This document shows, in pieces, positions 15,155 through 23,069 of a DNA stretch of 29,361 nucleotides. Source of the stretch: JBDTNK01 sp039933775 (GTDB lineage Bacteria; Chloroflexota; Limnocylindria; QHBO01); contig JBDTNK010000025.1 in NCBI GenBank assembly GCA_039933775.1, positions 1 to 29,361 on the forward strand, in the 5' to 3' direction. Positions within the stretch are counted from its first letter, which is position 1; each line of letters begins with the position of its first letter. The notes below the pieces were generated by a model that made no database searches, was not told the DNA's origin, and was given only the letters and a program-made list of their open reading frames with translations. Both the position numbers and the translations under genes were made by a program.

Positions 15155-16222
15155 ATGCACCGGTCTCGTGGGCGCTTCGTCGCGCCCGCCCTGCTCACCG
15201 CGCTCGCCATCTTGGTGATGACGGCGCTCCCAGCGGTCGCGGCGGTCGCTCCGGTGAGCGTCAGCGTGACGCCCTATCCCAACAATGCGTCCGGCAGCGA
15301 TCCGGCGTTCATCACCAGTGGTGAGCTCGTCGGCTTCGACGTGGTCATCAGTAACGGCAACTCGACCACCTCCGGCGTGAGCTTCACAGGCGCCGTCGGC
15401 GAGAGCCCGAACGTCGTCGCGAACGCGACGTACGTGGGCACTTACGTCACCGGGGGCTCGGTTGCGACCCAGACGACCTGCTCCCAGAGTGGCAGCCTTG
15501 TGTGCACCATCGGTAACATCCCCGGCGGCGGCACGCTGACGCTGCGGGCGGTCTACCAGACGCCGACCCTCCTCACCGCCGAGGAGAAGACGCAGCTGAC
15601 CTTCACGATCACCGGGCAGGGCAGTGGCTCGACCGGGTCGGACAAGAACAACCAGAGCCAGGGCGACACCTACTCGGCCTCCAGCGTCGTCGAGGTCGTG
15701 CACCTATTCGCCAACGACGGCGCACGCCGCGGCGTTGCGGCCTTCATCAGCGGCGCCGGCGCGTTCACGCGGTCGACTGACCCCAGCGGCTTCGGCCCGT
15801 CGAACCCGACCGTCACCGAGGTCAAGATCCCGGCCTTTGCCGCTGCCAGCGAGATCCCCGCTGGGACCGCGCTCTGGTTCTCCGAGTTCATCGCCGCAGC
15901 GACGGAGTGCCCGGCCGCGGCATGCTTCGGCCAGACCGTCGATCTGCACTACTTCGACGGCCAGGTCGCACCGCGACCGTTCCAGGTGACCCTCACCCAG
16001 GACAACGTGAAATCGTTCGTCGCCAGCCCGAGCAAGTGGACGATCTACCACGTGCTCGACAACCTGAGCGTCGAGAAGCCGTTCGATCGCACATGCGCGT
16101 TTGTCAATGGGTTGCCCACGAACGCACCCTGCGGCGTCTCTCGCGACAAGTTGAGCGCGGATAAGAGCGACTACGTCGCCGTGTTCTGGCTCACCCAGAA
16201 CGGCCGTATCTGGGGCGGCTGA
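15155..16222 (+). CDS. Secreted protein with DUF11-like beta-sandwich, function unknown
   Basis: A 355-residue exported protein without enzymatic motifs that I can recognise. A signal peptide covers about residues 1-30 (RSRGRFVAPALLTALAILVMTALPAVAA). The N-terminal half (about 32-165) resembles DUF11/CARDB-type Ig-like domains: a strand-rich stretch with GELVGFDVVISNGNSTTSGVSFT, a Cys pair in CSQSGSLVCTIGNIPGGGTLTL, and RAVYQT. The C-terminal half has two further Cys pairs (ECPAAACF and CAFVNGLPTNAPCG), which fit disulfides outside the cell. There is no C-terminal membrane anchor or LPXTG, so it is probably released or non-covalently bound. GGAGG at 15145-15149 lies 5 nt before ATG 15155, which fixes the start. 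It converges on the cyclase gene across a strong hairpin. Confidence 0.75.
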   Translation: MHRSRGRFVAPALLTALAILVMTALPAVAAVAPVSVSVTPYPNNASGSDPAFITSGELVGFDVVISNGNSTTSGVSFTGAVGESPNVVANATYVGTYVTGGSVATQTTCSQSGSLVCTIGNIPGGGTLTLRAVYQTPTLLTAEEKTQLTFTITGQGSGSTGSDKNNQSQGDTYSASSVVEVVHLFANDGARRGVAAFISGAGAFTRSTDPSGFGPSNPTVTEVKIPAFAAASEIPAGTALWFSEFIAAATECPAAACFGQTVDLHYFDGQVAPRPFQVTLTQDNVKSFVASPSKWTIYHVLDNLSVEKPFDRTCAFVNGLPTNAPCGVSRDKLSADKSDYVAVFWLTQNGRIWGG

Positions 16223-16229
16223 GCCCGAT

Positions 16230-16260
16230 GGGTGCTGCTCGGCCTAGCTGAGCAGCACCC
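16230..16260. terminator. Bidirectional hairpin between convergent genes
   Basis: A perfect 11-bp inverted repeat (GGGTGCTGCTC 16230-16240, GAGCAGCACCC 16250-16260) with a 9-nt loop separates the secreted-protein gene and the cyclase gene. The TAG stop of the cyclase gene (16244-16246) lies in the loop. There is no T-tract on either side, so it may act as a 3'-end stabiliser or in a U-tract-independent way rather than as a classical terminator. Confidence 0.6.
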
Positions 16261-19200
16261 GCAGGCGCCCGGCCGAGACGATGTCGCCCTTGCGCTCGTA
16301 GAGTTCCAGCGCCTCTGACCGGAGGGCTCGGACCTCGTCGTCACGGCCGGCGAAACGCAGCGCCTCGGCAAGGTCGGTGAGCGCTTCGGCGAGCAGGACC
16401 AGGGCGTCCGTGCCGCGGCGCAGCTCGACCGCTTCGGCGGCCAACCGCACGCCATCATCTATCTCCCCGCGCCGAGCGAGGCACATCCCGAGGACCGAGC
16501 GCCAGAGGGCCTGGGCGTCGACATCGTCCGCAGCGGCGAGCCCCTCGACGATCATGGCCAATGCCTCGGCATCCTCGAACCGATCACGCTGGTAGACGAC
16601 GCGTCCCAGCGAGCCCGCGACGCTCGACAGGAGGAAGCGCTCGCCGAGCTGTGAGAGGGCATCGTAGTCACGCCGCAATTGGCGCTCGGCGGCCTCGAGG
16701 TCGCCGGCCAGCAACTCGACCGTGCTCGAGTTGAGCGAGGTCGCGGACGAGAGCACGCCCGCGCCCAGCTCCTCGAGCATCGATAGCGATTCCGCCGACA
16801 TGTCACGGGCTCGCTCGGTCTCACCGAGCATCGCGTACAGCTGCGCCAGCACGCCGCGGATCAGCGCCTCCGTCCGCCGGTCACCGTCGATCTCCGCCGC
16901 CAGCTCCTCACAGCGGCTCACCACTTCGGGGACCGGCACGGGGCCGAAGAGCGCCCCGATCGCGTATCCAGCGGCGCCACGAGCCACGAGCCGCCGGTCG
17001 GAGGCCAGTCGCCCCTCCTCGAGGACGCGTTGCGCCGCGATCGCCGATTCGCCATAGCGCTGGGCCGTGCCGTGAATCGCCCACATCAGACGCCACGCCT
17101 TCGCGAGGCCAGCGTGGTCGGCGGCGATGTCGAAGACGCGCATGGCGCGCTCGACCTCGCGCGTCGAGCCGGTTGTCCACTCCGCGCCACCGGAGTACAG
17201 CTGCGCCATGAGATGCATGAGCTTCGCATCGGCCTCGCGGACCGGGTCACCGAGCGCGACGGCCAGGCTCTGTGCGTCGTCGAGCACCGCCAGCGCATCC
17301 TCGAACCTGCCGGCCTCGCTCAATGCTTCGCCGAGCTCGGGAAGGATGGCGAGGCGCTGGAGACTGTCAGGCGCGAGCGTCGCCGCGCGTTGCAGCAGGT
17401 TGACCGCGGCGGGCATATCACCCCGCGCGAAGGCCCGTCGTCCGGCGCCGGCCAAGCGTTCCGCGGCACGCTGCCCGATCGCGAGTCCGTGATCGTCGAG
17501 CGGCCCAAGCTCCGAAAGGTACCGGTACGCCTGCTCGAGGTGGTAGCCATGGATCTCGTCGAACTCGTGCCCGCGACCACGTTCGGCATTGATGCGCTCT
17601 GCCCAGCCCACGAAGCGCTCGTGGAGCGTCGCGCGAGCGCGCTTCAAAAGGCTCTGGTAGGCCGCGTCACGAACGAGGATGTGGTGGAACCGATACGTCT
17701 CGTCCTCACCAGGGGCCACCGGCTCCGGCCGTACGAACTGCTTCCGCGTCGTTGCTGCCAGCAGGCTGTGGACATGTGGGCGCACCGGTTCGGGGGCTAG
17801 CTCCACGACCGCCTCGACCGGGAATTCGACCCCGACCACGGCGGCCGGCTCGATCACGGCGCGCTCCTCACGCGAGAGGTGGTCGAAGCGCGCGGCGAGC
17901 AGCGCATGGATGGTGGGCGGAACCGAAATGCTCGAAATATCGCCGGACGACTCCCAGCGGCCGTCGATCTCGGTCAGGACGCGCGTGTCGATAAGCATCG
18001 AAAGCAGCTGTTCGACGAAGAGCGGGTTGCCCTCGGCAGCGAGCACGATGCGCTCACGCACGTCGGCCGCGATGCCCGTCGCGCCGAGCAGGTTCTGCAC
18101 GACGTGCCTGGACTCCCCATCGCTGAGCGGCTCCAGGATCAGCCGCTCGTACGGATCTACGGTGCCCCACTCGCCGTGCGATTCCATCAGCTCATGTCGC
18201 GCCGTGCAGACCAGCAGCACCGGCGCCTCGAGCGTCTCGGTGAGGTGCTCGAGCAGATCCAGGAACGTCGACTCAGCCCAATGGATGTCGTCGATCACGA
18301 CGATCAGGGGTCGATCAGCGGCAAGCACCTGCATCAGCCGTCGAACGCCCCAGAACAGCTCTGCCAGCGGGAACTGTCCGTCCGCGAGGCCCACCGCCGT
18401 CGTCACGCGCATGGTGATCTCCGGATCGCTGACGAGCGCATCGATCTTGCCGATCGCCTGCTCCGTCGTGTCCTCGGGCTCGATCCCGGCGGCCGCACGC
18501 GTCAGTTCCACCAGCGGCCAGAAGGTGATGCCCTCGCCGTACGGCAGGCAGCGGCCCTGCAGCACGGTGGCGGTCGTCTCGTGCCGCTCGACGAACTCGC
18601 GCACCAGTCGCGTCTTGCCGACGCCGGCGTCTCCGACGATGGTCACCGTCCGGCAGCGACGCGCCGACGCCGCGGCCGCGTACTGCGCCTCGAGCACGGC
18701 GAGCTCCTGGGCGCGACCCACGAATCCAGCATCGCCGCGACGCTCGCTGGCCGCGGTGTCGAGGACGTCGATGACGCGGTAGGCAGGTACGCGCTCGGAC
18801 TTTCCCTTGAGCTCCAGCGGTTCCATCGCCTCGACCTGGACGCTTCCGCGGACGAGCCGATAGGTCAGGTCGCCGATCAGGACCTCGTTCGGAGGTGCCG
18901 CCTGCTCCAGCCGCGCCGCGACGTTGACAGCGTCGCCGGTCACCAGGCGCTGACCGCCGGTGGGGTCACCGGCGACCACCTCGCCGGTGTTGACACCGGT
19001 TCGGTTGGTGAGCCGGACGCCGTAGCGTCGCTCGAGATCGTCGTTCAGGACAGCGAGGGCGCTCCGCGTCTCGGCCGCCGCGCGCACGGCACGCAGCGCG
19101 TCGTCTTCGTGGAGCTTTGGCAGCCCGAAGACAGCCATGATGGCATCACCGATGAACTTCTCGATCGTGCCGCCATGCCGGCGCAGGACCTCGGTCATCG

Positions 19201-19408
19201 AGTCGAAGTAGCGCGTCATCACCTCGCGCAGCGCCTCGGGATCGAGCGCCTCGCCAAGGTTGGTCGAGCCCTTCAGGTCACTGAAGAAGACGGTCACCGT
19301 CTTGCGCTCTTCCTGTCGCTCCAGCTGCGGCGCGAGGACAGCGCCACAGTATCCGCACAGGCGGAACTTGGGCGGGTTCTCCTCTCCGCAGCTCGGGCAT
19401 ACCTGCAT
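16244..19408 (-). CDS. Zinc-ribbon, class III nucleotidyl cyclase, AAA ATPase and TPR regulator
   Basis: Large cytoplasmic signalling protein of 1054 residues. In order: an N-terminal zinc ribbon (Cys4, Cys7, Cys18, Cys21), a class III cyclase domain (about 36-215), an AAA/STAND-type ATPase (GRAQELAVLE at 231, Walker A GDAGVGKT 259-266, Walker B LIVVIDDIHW about 368-377), and a helical TPR-like C-terminal half. Cyclase residues for metal binding (Asp44 and Asp88) and transition state (Asn162, Arg166 in VNVAARLE) are present, so it is probably active. Lys84 fits adenine recognition, but the second purine-specifying Asp is not evident (LVTG), so cAMP as product is likely, not proven. This architecture is common in Chloroflexota, Actinomycetota and mycobacteria. 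TACACT 7 nt before the ATG suggests a leaderless mRNA. It is divergent from the oxidoreductase gene. Confidence 0.9.
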   Translation of the reverse strand: MQVCPSCGEENPPKFRLCGYCGAVLAPQLERQEERKTVTVFFSDLKGSTNLGEALDPEALREVMTRYFDSMTEVLRRHGGTIEKFIGDAIMAVFGLPKLHEDDALRAVRAAAETRSALAVLNDDLERRYGVRLTNRTGVNTGEVVAGDPTGGQRLVTGDAVNVAARLEQAAPPNEVLIGDLTYRLVRGSVQVEAMEPLELKGKSERVPAYRVIDVLDTAASERRGDAGFVGRAQELAVLEAQYAAAASARRCRTVTIVGDAGVGKTRLVREFVERHETTATVLQGRCLPYGEGITFWPLVELTRAAAGIEPEDTTEQAIGKIDALVSDPEITMRVTTAVGLADGQFPLAELFWGVRRLMQVLAADRPLIVVIDDIHWAESTFLDLLEHLTETLEAPVLLVCTARHELMESHGEWGTVDPYERLILEPLSDGESRHVVQNLLGATGIAADVRERIVLAAEGNPLFVEQLLSMLIDTRVLTEIDGRWESSGDISSISVPPTIHALLAARFDHLSREERAVIEPAAVVGVEFPVEAVVELAPEPVRPHVHSLLAATTRKQFVRPEPVAPGEDETYRFHHILVRDAAYQSLLKRARATLHERFVGWAERINAERGRGHEFDEIHGYHLEQAYRYLSELGPLDDHGLAIGQRAAERLAGAGRRAFARGDMPAAVNLLQRAATLAPDSLQRLAILPELGEALSEAGRFEDALAVLDDAQSLAVALGDPVREADAKLMHLMAQLYSGGAEWTTGSTREVERAMRVFDIAADHAGLAKAWRLMWAIHGTAQRYGESAIAAQRVLEEGRLASDRRLVARGAAGYAIGALFGPVPVPEVVSRCEELAAEIDGDRRTEALIRGVLAQLYAMLGETERARDMSAESLSMLEELGAGVLSSATSLNSSTVELLAGDLEAAERQLRRDYDALSQLGERFLLSSVAGSLGRVVYQRDRFEDAEALAMIVEGLAAADDVDAQALWRSVLGMCLARRGEIDDGVRLAAEAVELRRGTDALVLLAEALTDLAEALRFAGRDDEVRALRSEALELYERKGDIVSAGRLRVLLS

Positions 19409-19415
19409 GCCAGCG

Positions 19416-19421
19416 AGTGTA
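19416..19421 (-). promoter_or_regulatory. -10 hexamer for leaderless cyclase mRNA
   Basis: On the minus strand TACACT is followed by 7 nt and the ATG at 19408. No Shine-Dalgarno is present and no good -35 is seen 16-18 nt upstream. Confidence 0.5.
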
Positions 19422-19469
19422 CGGAATGGAGCGCCCTCGCCCCGGTGATGTGCCGCGTGACCGGCGCCG

Positions 19470-19475
19470 TATCCT
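19470..19475 (+). promoter_or_regulatory. -10 hexamer before the molybdopterin oxidoreductase gene
   Basis: TATCCT lies 8 nt before ATG 19484, so that start would be leaderless. A GGAG at 19480-19483 lies 6 nt before a second in-frame ATG at 19490. If transcription starts upstream of the hexamer's expected +1, the second ATG would be used instead. Confidence 0.45.
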
Positions 19476-19483
19476 GTGCGGAG

Positions 19484-21037
19484 ATGCCGATGACTGCTGA
19501 GCCGCGCGTTTCGGGGGGCGCGTGGCGTGGCGCCCTGGCGGGGATCGCTGCCGGGGCCGCGGCGCTCGGCGCCAGCGAGCTGTTCGCCGGGCTCGTGGCG
19601 GGGGCACCCTCGCCGATCGTGGCCATCGGCGACCTGGTCGTGGCGCTGCAGCCGGCCGGCGCGAAACAGCTCGTCGTCGATCTCTTCGGCGAGGCGGACA
19701 AGCTGCTCCTCAACCTGCTCATCGGTGGCGTGGCGCTGGCCATCGCGGCGGCGCTCGGAATCATCGCTCTGCGGCAGCGCGGCGCTGCGCTCGTCGGCTT
19801 CGGGATCGTGGCGTGTGGTGCGGCGGCCGCATCGCTGCGCGATGCGCAGGTCGAGCCGCTCTTCGCCATCGTCAGCGGAGCGCTCGGCACAGCGATCGCC
19901 GCCATCGTGCTGGCCCGGCTGCTCGACCTTGCCGGCGCACGAGTCGAGCAGCGAGCGGAGATGCCCGATTGGTCGCGCCGGCGCTTCATCGGTACCTCGC
20001 TGGCGGTGGGCGGCGTGGCCGCCGCGGGTGGCCTCTTCGGGCGCACGCTGCTCGACCTCGGTCGGGCCGCCTCGCCGGCTGCCGCTGCCCCGCTGCCGGC
20101 GCCCGCCTCCAGCGTCCCGCCGCTGCCTGCCGGCGCGGGGCTGGACGTTGCGGGGATCAGCTCGATCGTCACGCCGAACGACGCGTTCTACCGGATCGAC
20201 ACCGCGCTGCTGCTGCCACGGGTCGACCCCGTCACGTGGCGATTGCGCTTCAGCGGCATGGTCGATCGGCCCTATGAGCTGACCTACGACGAGCTGGTGG
20301 CGATGCCGCTCAGCGAGCAGTACGTCACCATCGCGTGCGTCAGCAACGAGGTCGGTGGCGACTTGGTGGGCAATGCGCGCTGGGGCGGCGTACCGCTCCG
20401 GACCCTGCTCGACCGCGCCGGGGTGCAGCCGTCAGCGACGCAGCTCGTGGGGCGGTCACAGGACGGCTGGACTGCAGGGTTTCCGACTGCCTGGCTGGAC
20501 GAGCCGGACCGCGAAGCGATGGTGGTCCTGAGCATGAACGGCGAGCCGCTGCCGACGGCGCATGGCTTCCCGGCGCGGCTGATCGTGCCGGGACTGTACG
20601 GCTACGTCAGCGCCACCAAGTGGCTGACCGAGATCGAGCTCACCACGCTCGAGGCATTCGACGCGTACTGGATCCCACTGGGCTGGGCCAAGGAGGGACC
20701 GATCAAGACGCAGTCGCGCATCGACACGCCGCGGCATCGGTCCAGGATCGACGCCGGGCCGGTGGCGGTCGCGGGCGTCGCCTGGGCGCCCGATCGCGGG
20801 ATCAGCGCCGTCGAGCTGCAGGTCGATGAGGGTCCCTGGCAGACCGCGGAGCTGAGCGTCCCGATCTCCGACGCGACTTGGGTCCAGTGGGTCGTGCGCT
20901 GGACCGCGACATCGGGCGACCACGTCATCCGGGTCCGCGCGACCGACGCCACCGGCACCGTCCAGACCGCCGAGATCGCCCGGCCCGATCCGGACGGCGC
21001 GACCGGCCTGCACACGATCGCGCTGAGCGTGGCCTAG
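19484..21037 (+). CDS. Membrane-anchored molybdopterin-dependent oxidoreductase (sulfite oxidase/YedY superfamily)
   Basis: Predicted extracytoplasmic molybdenum-cofactor enzyme; substrate unknown. The 517-residue product has about four or five transmembrane helices in residues 15-150, then a twin-arginine-like sequence SRRRFIGTS (164-172) with a hydrophobic stretch to 190, a Pro/Ala linker, and the sulfite-oxidase-type domain (about 225-410). Cys285 in TIACVSNEVGG matches the molybdenum-ligating cysteine, and GNARWGGVPLRTLLDRAGV follows as in the family. The end (about 425-517) is the Ig-like dimerisation domain. No heme domain is present. A Tat-type motif in the middle of a polytopic protein is unusual but known for this subfamily. 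The long frame upstream of 19484 is an artefact antisense to the cyclase gene. I give two possible ATGs, 19484 and 19490. Confidence 0.88.
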   Translation: MPMTAEPRVSGGAWRGALAGIAAGAAALGASELFAGLVAGAPSPIVAIGDLVVALQPAGAKQLVVDLFGEADKLLLNLLIGGVALAIAAALGIIALRQRGAALVGFGIVACGAAAASLRDAQVEPLFAIVSGALGTAIAAIVLARLLDLAGARVEQRAEMPDWSRRRFIGTSLAVGGVAAAGGLFGRTLLDLGRAASPAAAAPLPAPASSVPPLPAGAGLDVAGISSIVTPNDAFYRIDTALLLPRVDPVTWRLRFSGMVDRPYELTYDELVAMPLSEQYVTIACVSNEVGGDLVGNARWGGVPLRTLLDRAGVQPSATQLVGRSQDGWTAGFPTAWLDEPDREAMVVLSMNGEPLPTAHGFPARLIVPGLYGYVSATKWLTEIELTTLEAFDAYWIPLGWAKEGPIKTQSRIDTPRHRSRIDAGPVAVAGVAWAPDRGISAVELQVDEGPWQTAELSVPISDATWVQWVVRWTATSGDHVIRVRATDATGTVQTAEIARPDPDGATGLHTIALSVA

Positions 21038-21061
21038 GCCCAAGGCCCCGGGCTGGGTCAT

Positions 21062-21103
21062 GGGACATTCGGGCCATGGCTCGATGGTCCCGCGAATGGT
21101 CCC
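21062..21103 (+). promoter_or_regulatory. Imperfect inverted repeat upstream of the glycosyltransferase gene
   Basis: GGGACATTCG (21062-21071) and CGAATGGTCCC (21093-21103) are complementary apart from a single bulged G. The palindrome GCCATGGC (21073-21080) lies between them. This fills most of the 76-bp gap before the ATG at 21114. It may be an operator, a terminator of the oxidoreductase gene without U-tract, or an mRNA leader structure. Confidence 0.4.
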
Positions 21104-21113
21104 CTGAGCGGGC

Positions 21114-23069
21114 ATGACCCCGACCGATCCGACCGGCATCCCGAACCCCGAGAGCGCCGCACGCCAATTCCTCATCCGCTTCGTCGCCGTCGCGGCGATC
21201 GTCGCCACCATCGTCTACCTCGGCTGGCGCACCGCCTTCACGGTGAATCTCGATGCGTGGTATCTCTCGATCCCGCTGCTCGTGCTCGAGATTCACGCCG
21301 GCATCGGCCTCGCCCTGTTCACCTTCTCGCTGTGGGACGTGGACCGTCGACCCGTGGCAGGTCCGCCACCACGGAATCTCAAGGTCGCGGTCCTGGTGCC
21401 GACCTACAACGAGGGGCCTGAGATCCTGGTTCCGACGGTCGCCGCCGCGGTGGCCCTCGAGCCGGTCCACGAGACATGGGTGCTTGACGACGGGAACCGC
21501 CCCGAGGTTGCCCGCATGGCGGCCGCCCTCGGCGCGCGCTACCTTGCTCGGCCGGAGCACGCCCATGCCAAGGCGGGCAATATCAACCATGCGCTCGGCG
21601 TGATCGACGCCGAGATCATCGCCGTGCTGGATGCCGACCATGTCGCGCGCCCCGGCTTCCTGACCCAAACGCTCGGCTACTTCAGCCATCCGCGCGTGGC
21701 GCTGGTCCAGACGCCGCAGGACTTCTACAACGCCAGCTCCTTCGAGCACGACGGCGCGGCCCTCGGCCAACCGTTCCACGAGCAGACCCTCTTCTATCGG
21801 CTGCTGCAGCCGGGGAAGAACCGATGGAACGGCGCCTTCTGGTGCGGCACCGGTGCCCTGGTCAGGACCGATGCCCTGCGGGCGGTGGGCGGTGCGGCGA
21901 CCGAGACGATCACCGAGGACATCCACACCACGATTCGCCTGCACCGGCGCGGCTGGCAGACCGTCTATCACAACGAGGTGCTGGCACGCGGCCTCGCCGC
22001 TAGCGACGCGGCGCAGTACCAGCTGCAGCGCAACCGATGGGGAACCGGGGCGATGCAGGTCCTGCGCACCGAGAACCCGCTTGTCGTGTCTGGCCTCACG
22101 CTGCCGCAGCGCCTCTCCTACGCCTCCACCCTGCTCGGCTGGTTCGACGCGTGGCGCACGCTGGGCCTGCTGGCCCTGCCACCGCTCGTGCTCCTGACGG
22201 GCGCCGTGCCGATCGCCGCCGACGGGCGCACCTTCCTGACCTGGTTCGCGATCACCTACGCCTGCCAGCAGACGGCGCTGTACCTGCTCGGACGCGGCGC
22301 GTACCGGCCGTTCCTCTCCATCCTGTTCGAGATCGTGCGCATGACGCCCAACCTCGTCGCCACCATGACGCTCCTCGTGCCGCGCTCGCCGCACTTCAGC
22401 GTGACGCCGAAGGGTCGCATCGCGACGGACCGCGGTCGCGCGGAGGCCCCGAAGCCACTGTTCGCGGTGCTGGCCCTGTCCTTCGTTGCCGCCACCATCT
22501 TTGCGCTCGTGACCCTGGGCGTCGTGCCCCTCCGCTACGCTGAGCCCTGGGCGGCCTGGGGCGCATTCGGGTGGCTGGCCGTCAATGCTGGTCTCGTGTG
22601 GGCCGCCATCGGGCGCATCCGATCGCTGCGCTTCGCGGCCGAGCGACGCGCCTCGGTACGCTTTGGCGTCGACGCGGCAGGCACCATCGACGGCGTAGCC
22701 TGCCAGGTGCAGGACGTGTCGGTCGGCGGCACGCTGGTCGCCACCAACGCCATCCTGCCGGAGCGCGAGGCGCACCTCGTCACGATCCGGCTGGGCGACA
22801 CGAGCACGTCACTCTGGACTGGAGTGCGTTCAGTGCGCCAGGCGCCGAGCGGCGAGATGCACTACGCCCTCGAGTTCCTGCCCGACCAATACCCCGCCCT
22901 GGGCGAGCTGACCCGAGCCGTCTTCAATGGTGGTTTTCCCGAGACGATGGCACGGCAACAGCCATGGGCCGAGCTCCTGCGCCGCGAGCTCGCCGGCCTC
23001 TCGACCAGGTTCCGGCGCGACCCCCAGCGGACGGCCCTCTCCGGCGCTGCCGGCGGCCAGCGCTTCTAG
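21114..23069 (+). CDS. Cellulose-synthase-like GT2 glycosyltransferase with C-terminal PilZ domain
   Basis: Inner-membrane processive beta-glycosyltransferase of the BcsA type, predicted to polymerise and export an exopolysaccharide from UDP-sugar. The 651-residue product has two N-terminal transmembrane helices (about 20-38, 50-70), the GT2 domain with VLDDG (Asp125/126), DAD (173-175), FWCGTGA (242-248), TED (267-269) and QRNRW (305-309), four to five further helices (about 340-500), and a PilZ domain from about 505. The c-di-GMP motifs RRASVR (RxxxR, Arg512 and Arg516) and DVSVGG (DxSxxG, 534-539) are intact, so activation by c-di-GMP is likely. No BcsB, BcsC or BcsZ gene is adjacent, so the polymer could be cellulose or another beta-glucan. 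An in-frame TGA at 21105 fixes the start at 21114. Its stop codon overlaps that of the SGNH gene. Confidence 0.92.
   Translation: MTPTDPTGIPNPESAARQFLIRFVAVAAIVATIVYLGWRTAFTVNLDAWYLSIPLLVLEIHAGIGLALFTFSLWDVDRRPVAGPPPRNLKVAVLVPTYNEGPEILVPTVAAAVALEPVHETWVLDDGNRPEVARMAAALGARYLARPEHAHAKAGNINHALGVIDAEIIAVLDADHVARPGFLTQTLGYFSHPRVALVQTPQDFYNASSFEHDGAALGQPFHEQTLFYRLLQPGKNRWNGAFWCGTGALVRTDALRAVGGAATETITEDIHTTIRLHRRGWQTVYHNEVLARGLAASDAAQYQLQRNRWGTGAMQVLRTENPLVVSGLTLPQRLSYASTLLGWFDAWRTLGLLALPPLVLLTGAVPIAADGRTFLTWFAITYACQQTALYLLGRGAYRPFLSILFEIVRMTPNLVATMTLLVPRSPHFSVTPKGRIATDRGRAEAPKPLFAVLALSFVAATIFALVTLGVVPLRYAEPWAAWGAFGWLAVNAGLVWAAIGRIRSLRFAAERRASVRFGVDAAGTIDGVACQVQDVSVGGTLVATNAILPEREAHLVTIRLGDTSTSLWTGVRSVRQAPSGEMHYALEFLPDQYPALGELTRAVFNGGFPETMARQQPWAELLRRELAGLSTRFRRDPQRTALSGAAGGQRF

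Noticed and set aside
17879..19483. Upstream extension of the molybdopterin oxidoreductase frame
   Set aside because: The extension is antisense to the cyclase/AAA gene, whose motifs are clear. The membrane segment and -10 hexamer fit the start at 19484.
20925..22775. Minus-strand open frame of about 616 codons opposite the cellulose-synthase-like gene
   Set aside because: The plus strand has full GT2 and PilZ motifs; the antisense product is Arg/His/Gly/Asp-rich without recognisable fold or signal.
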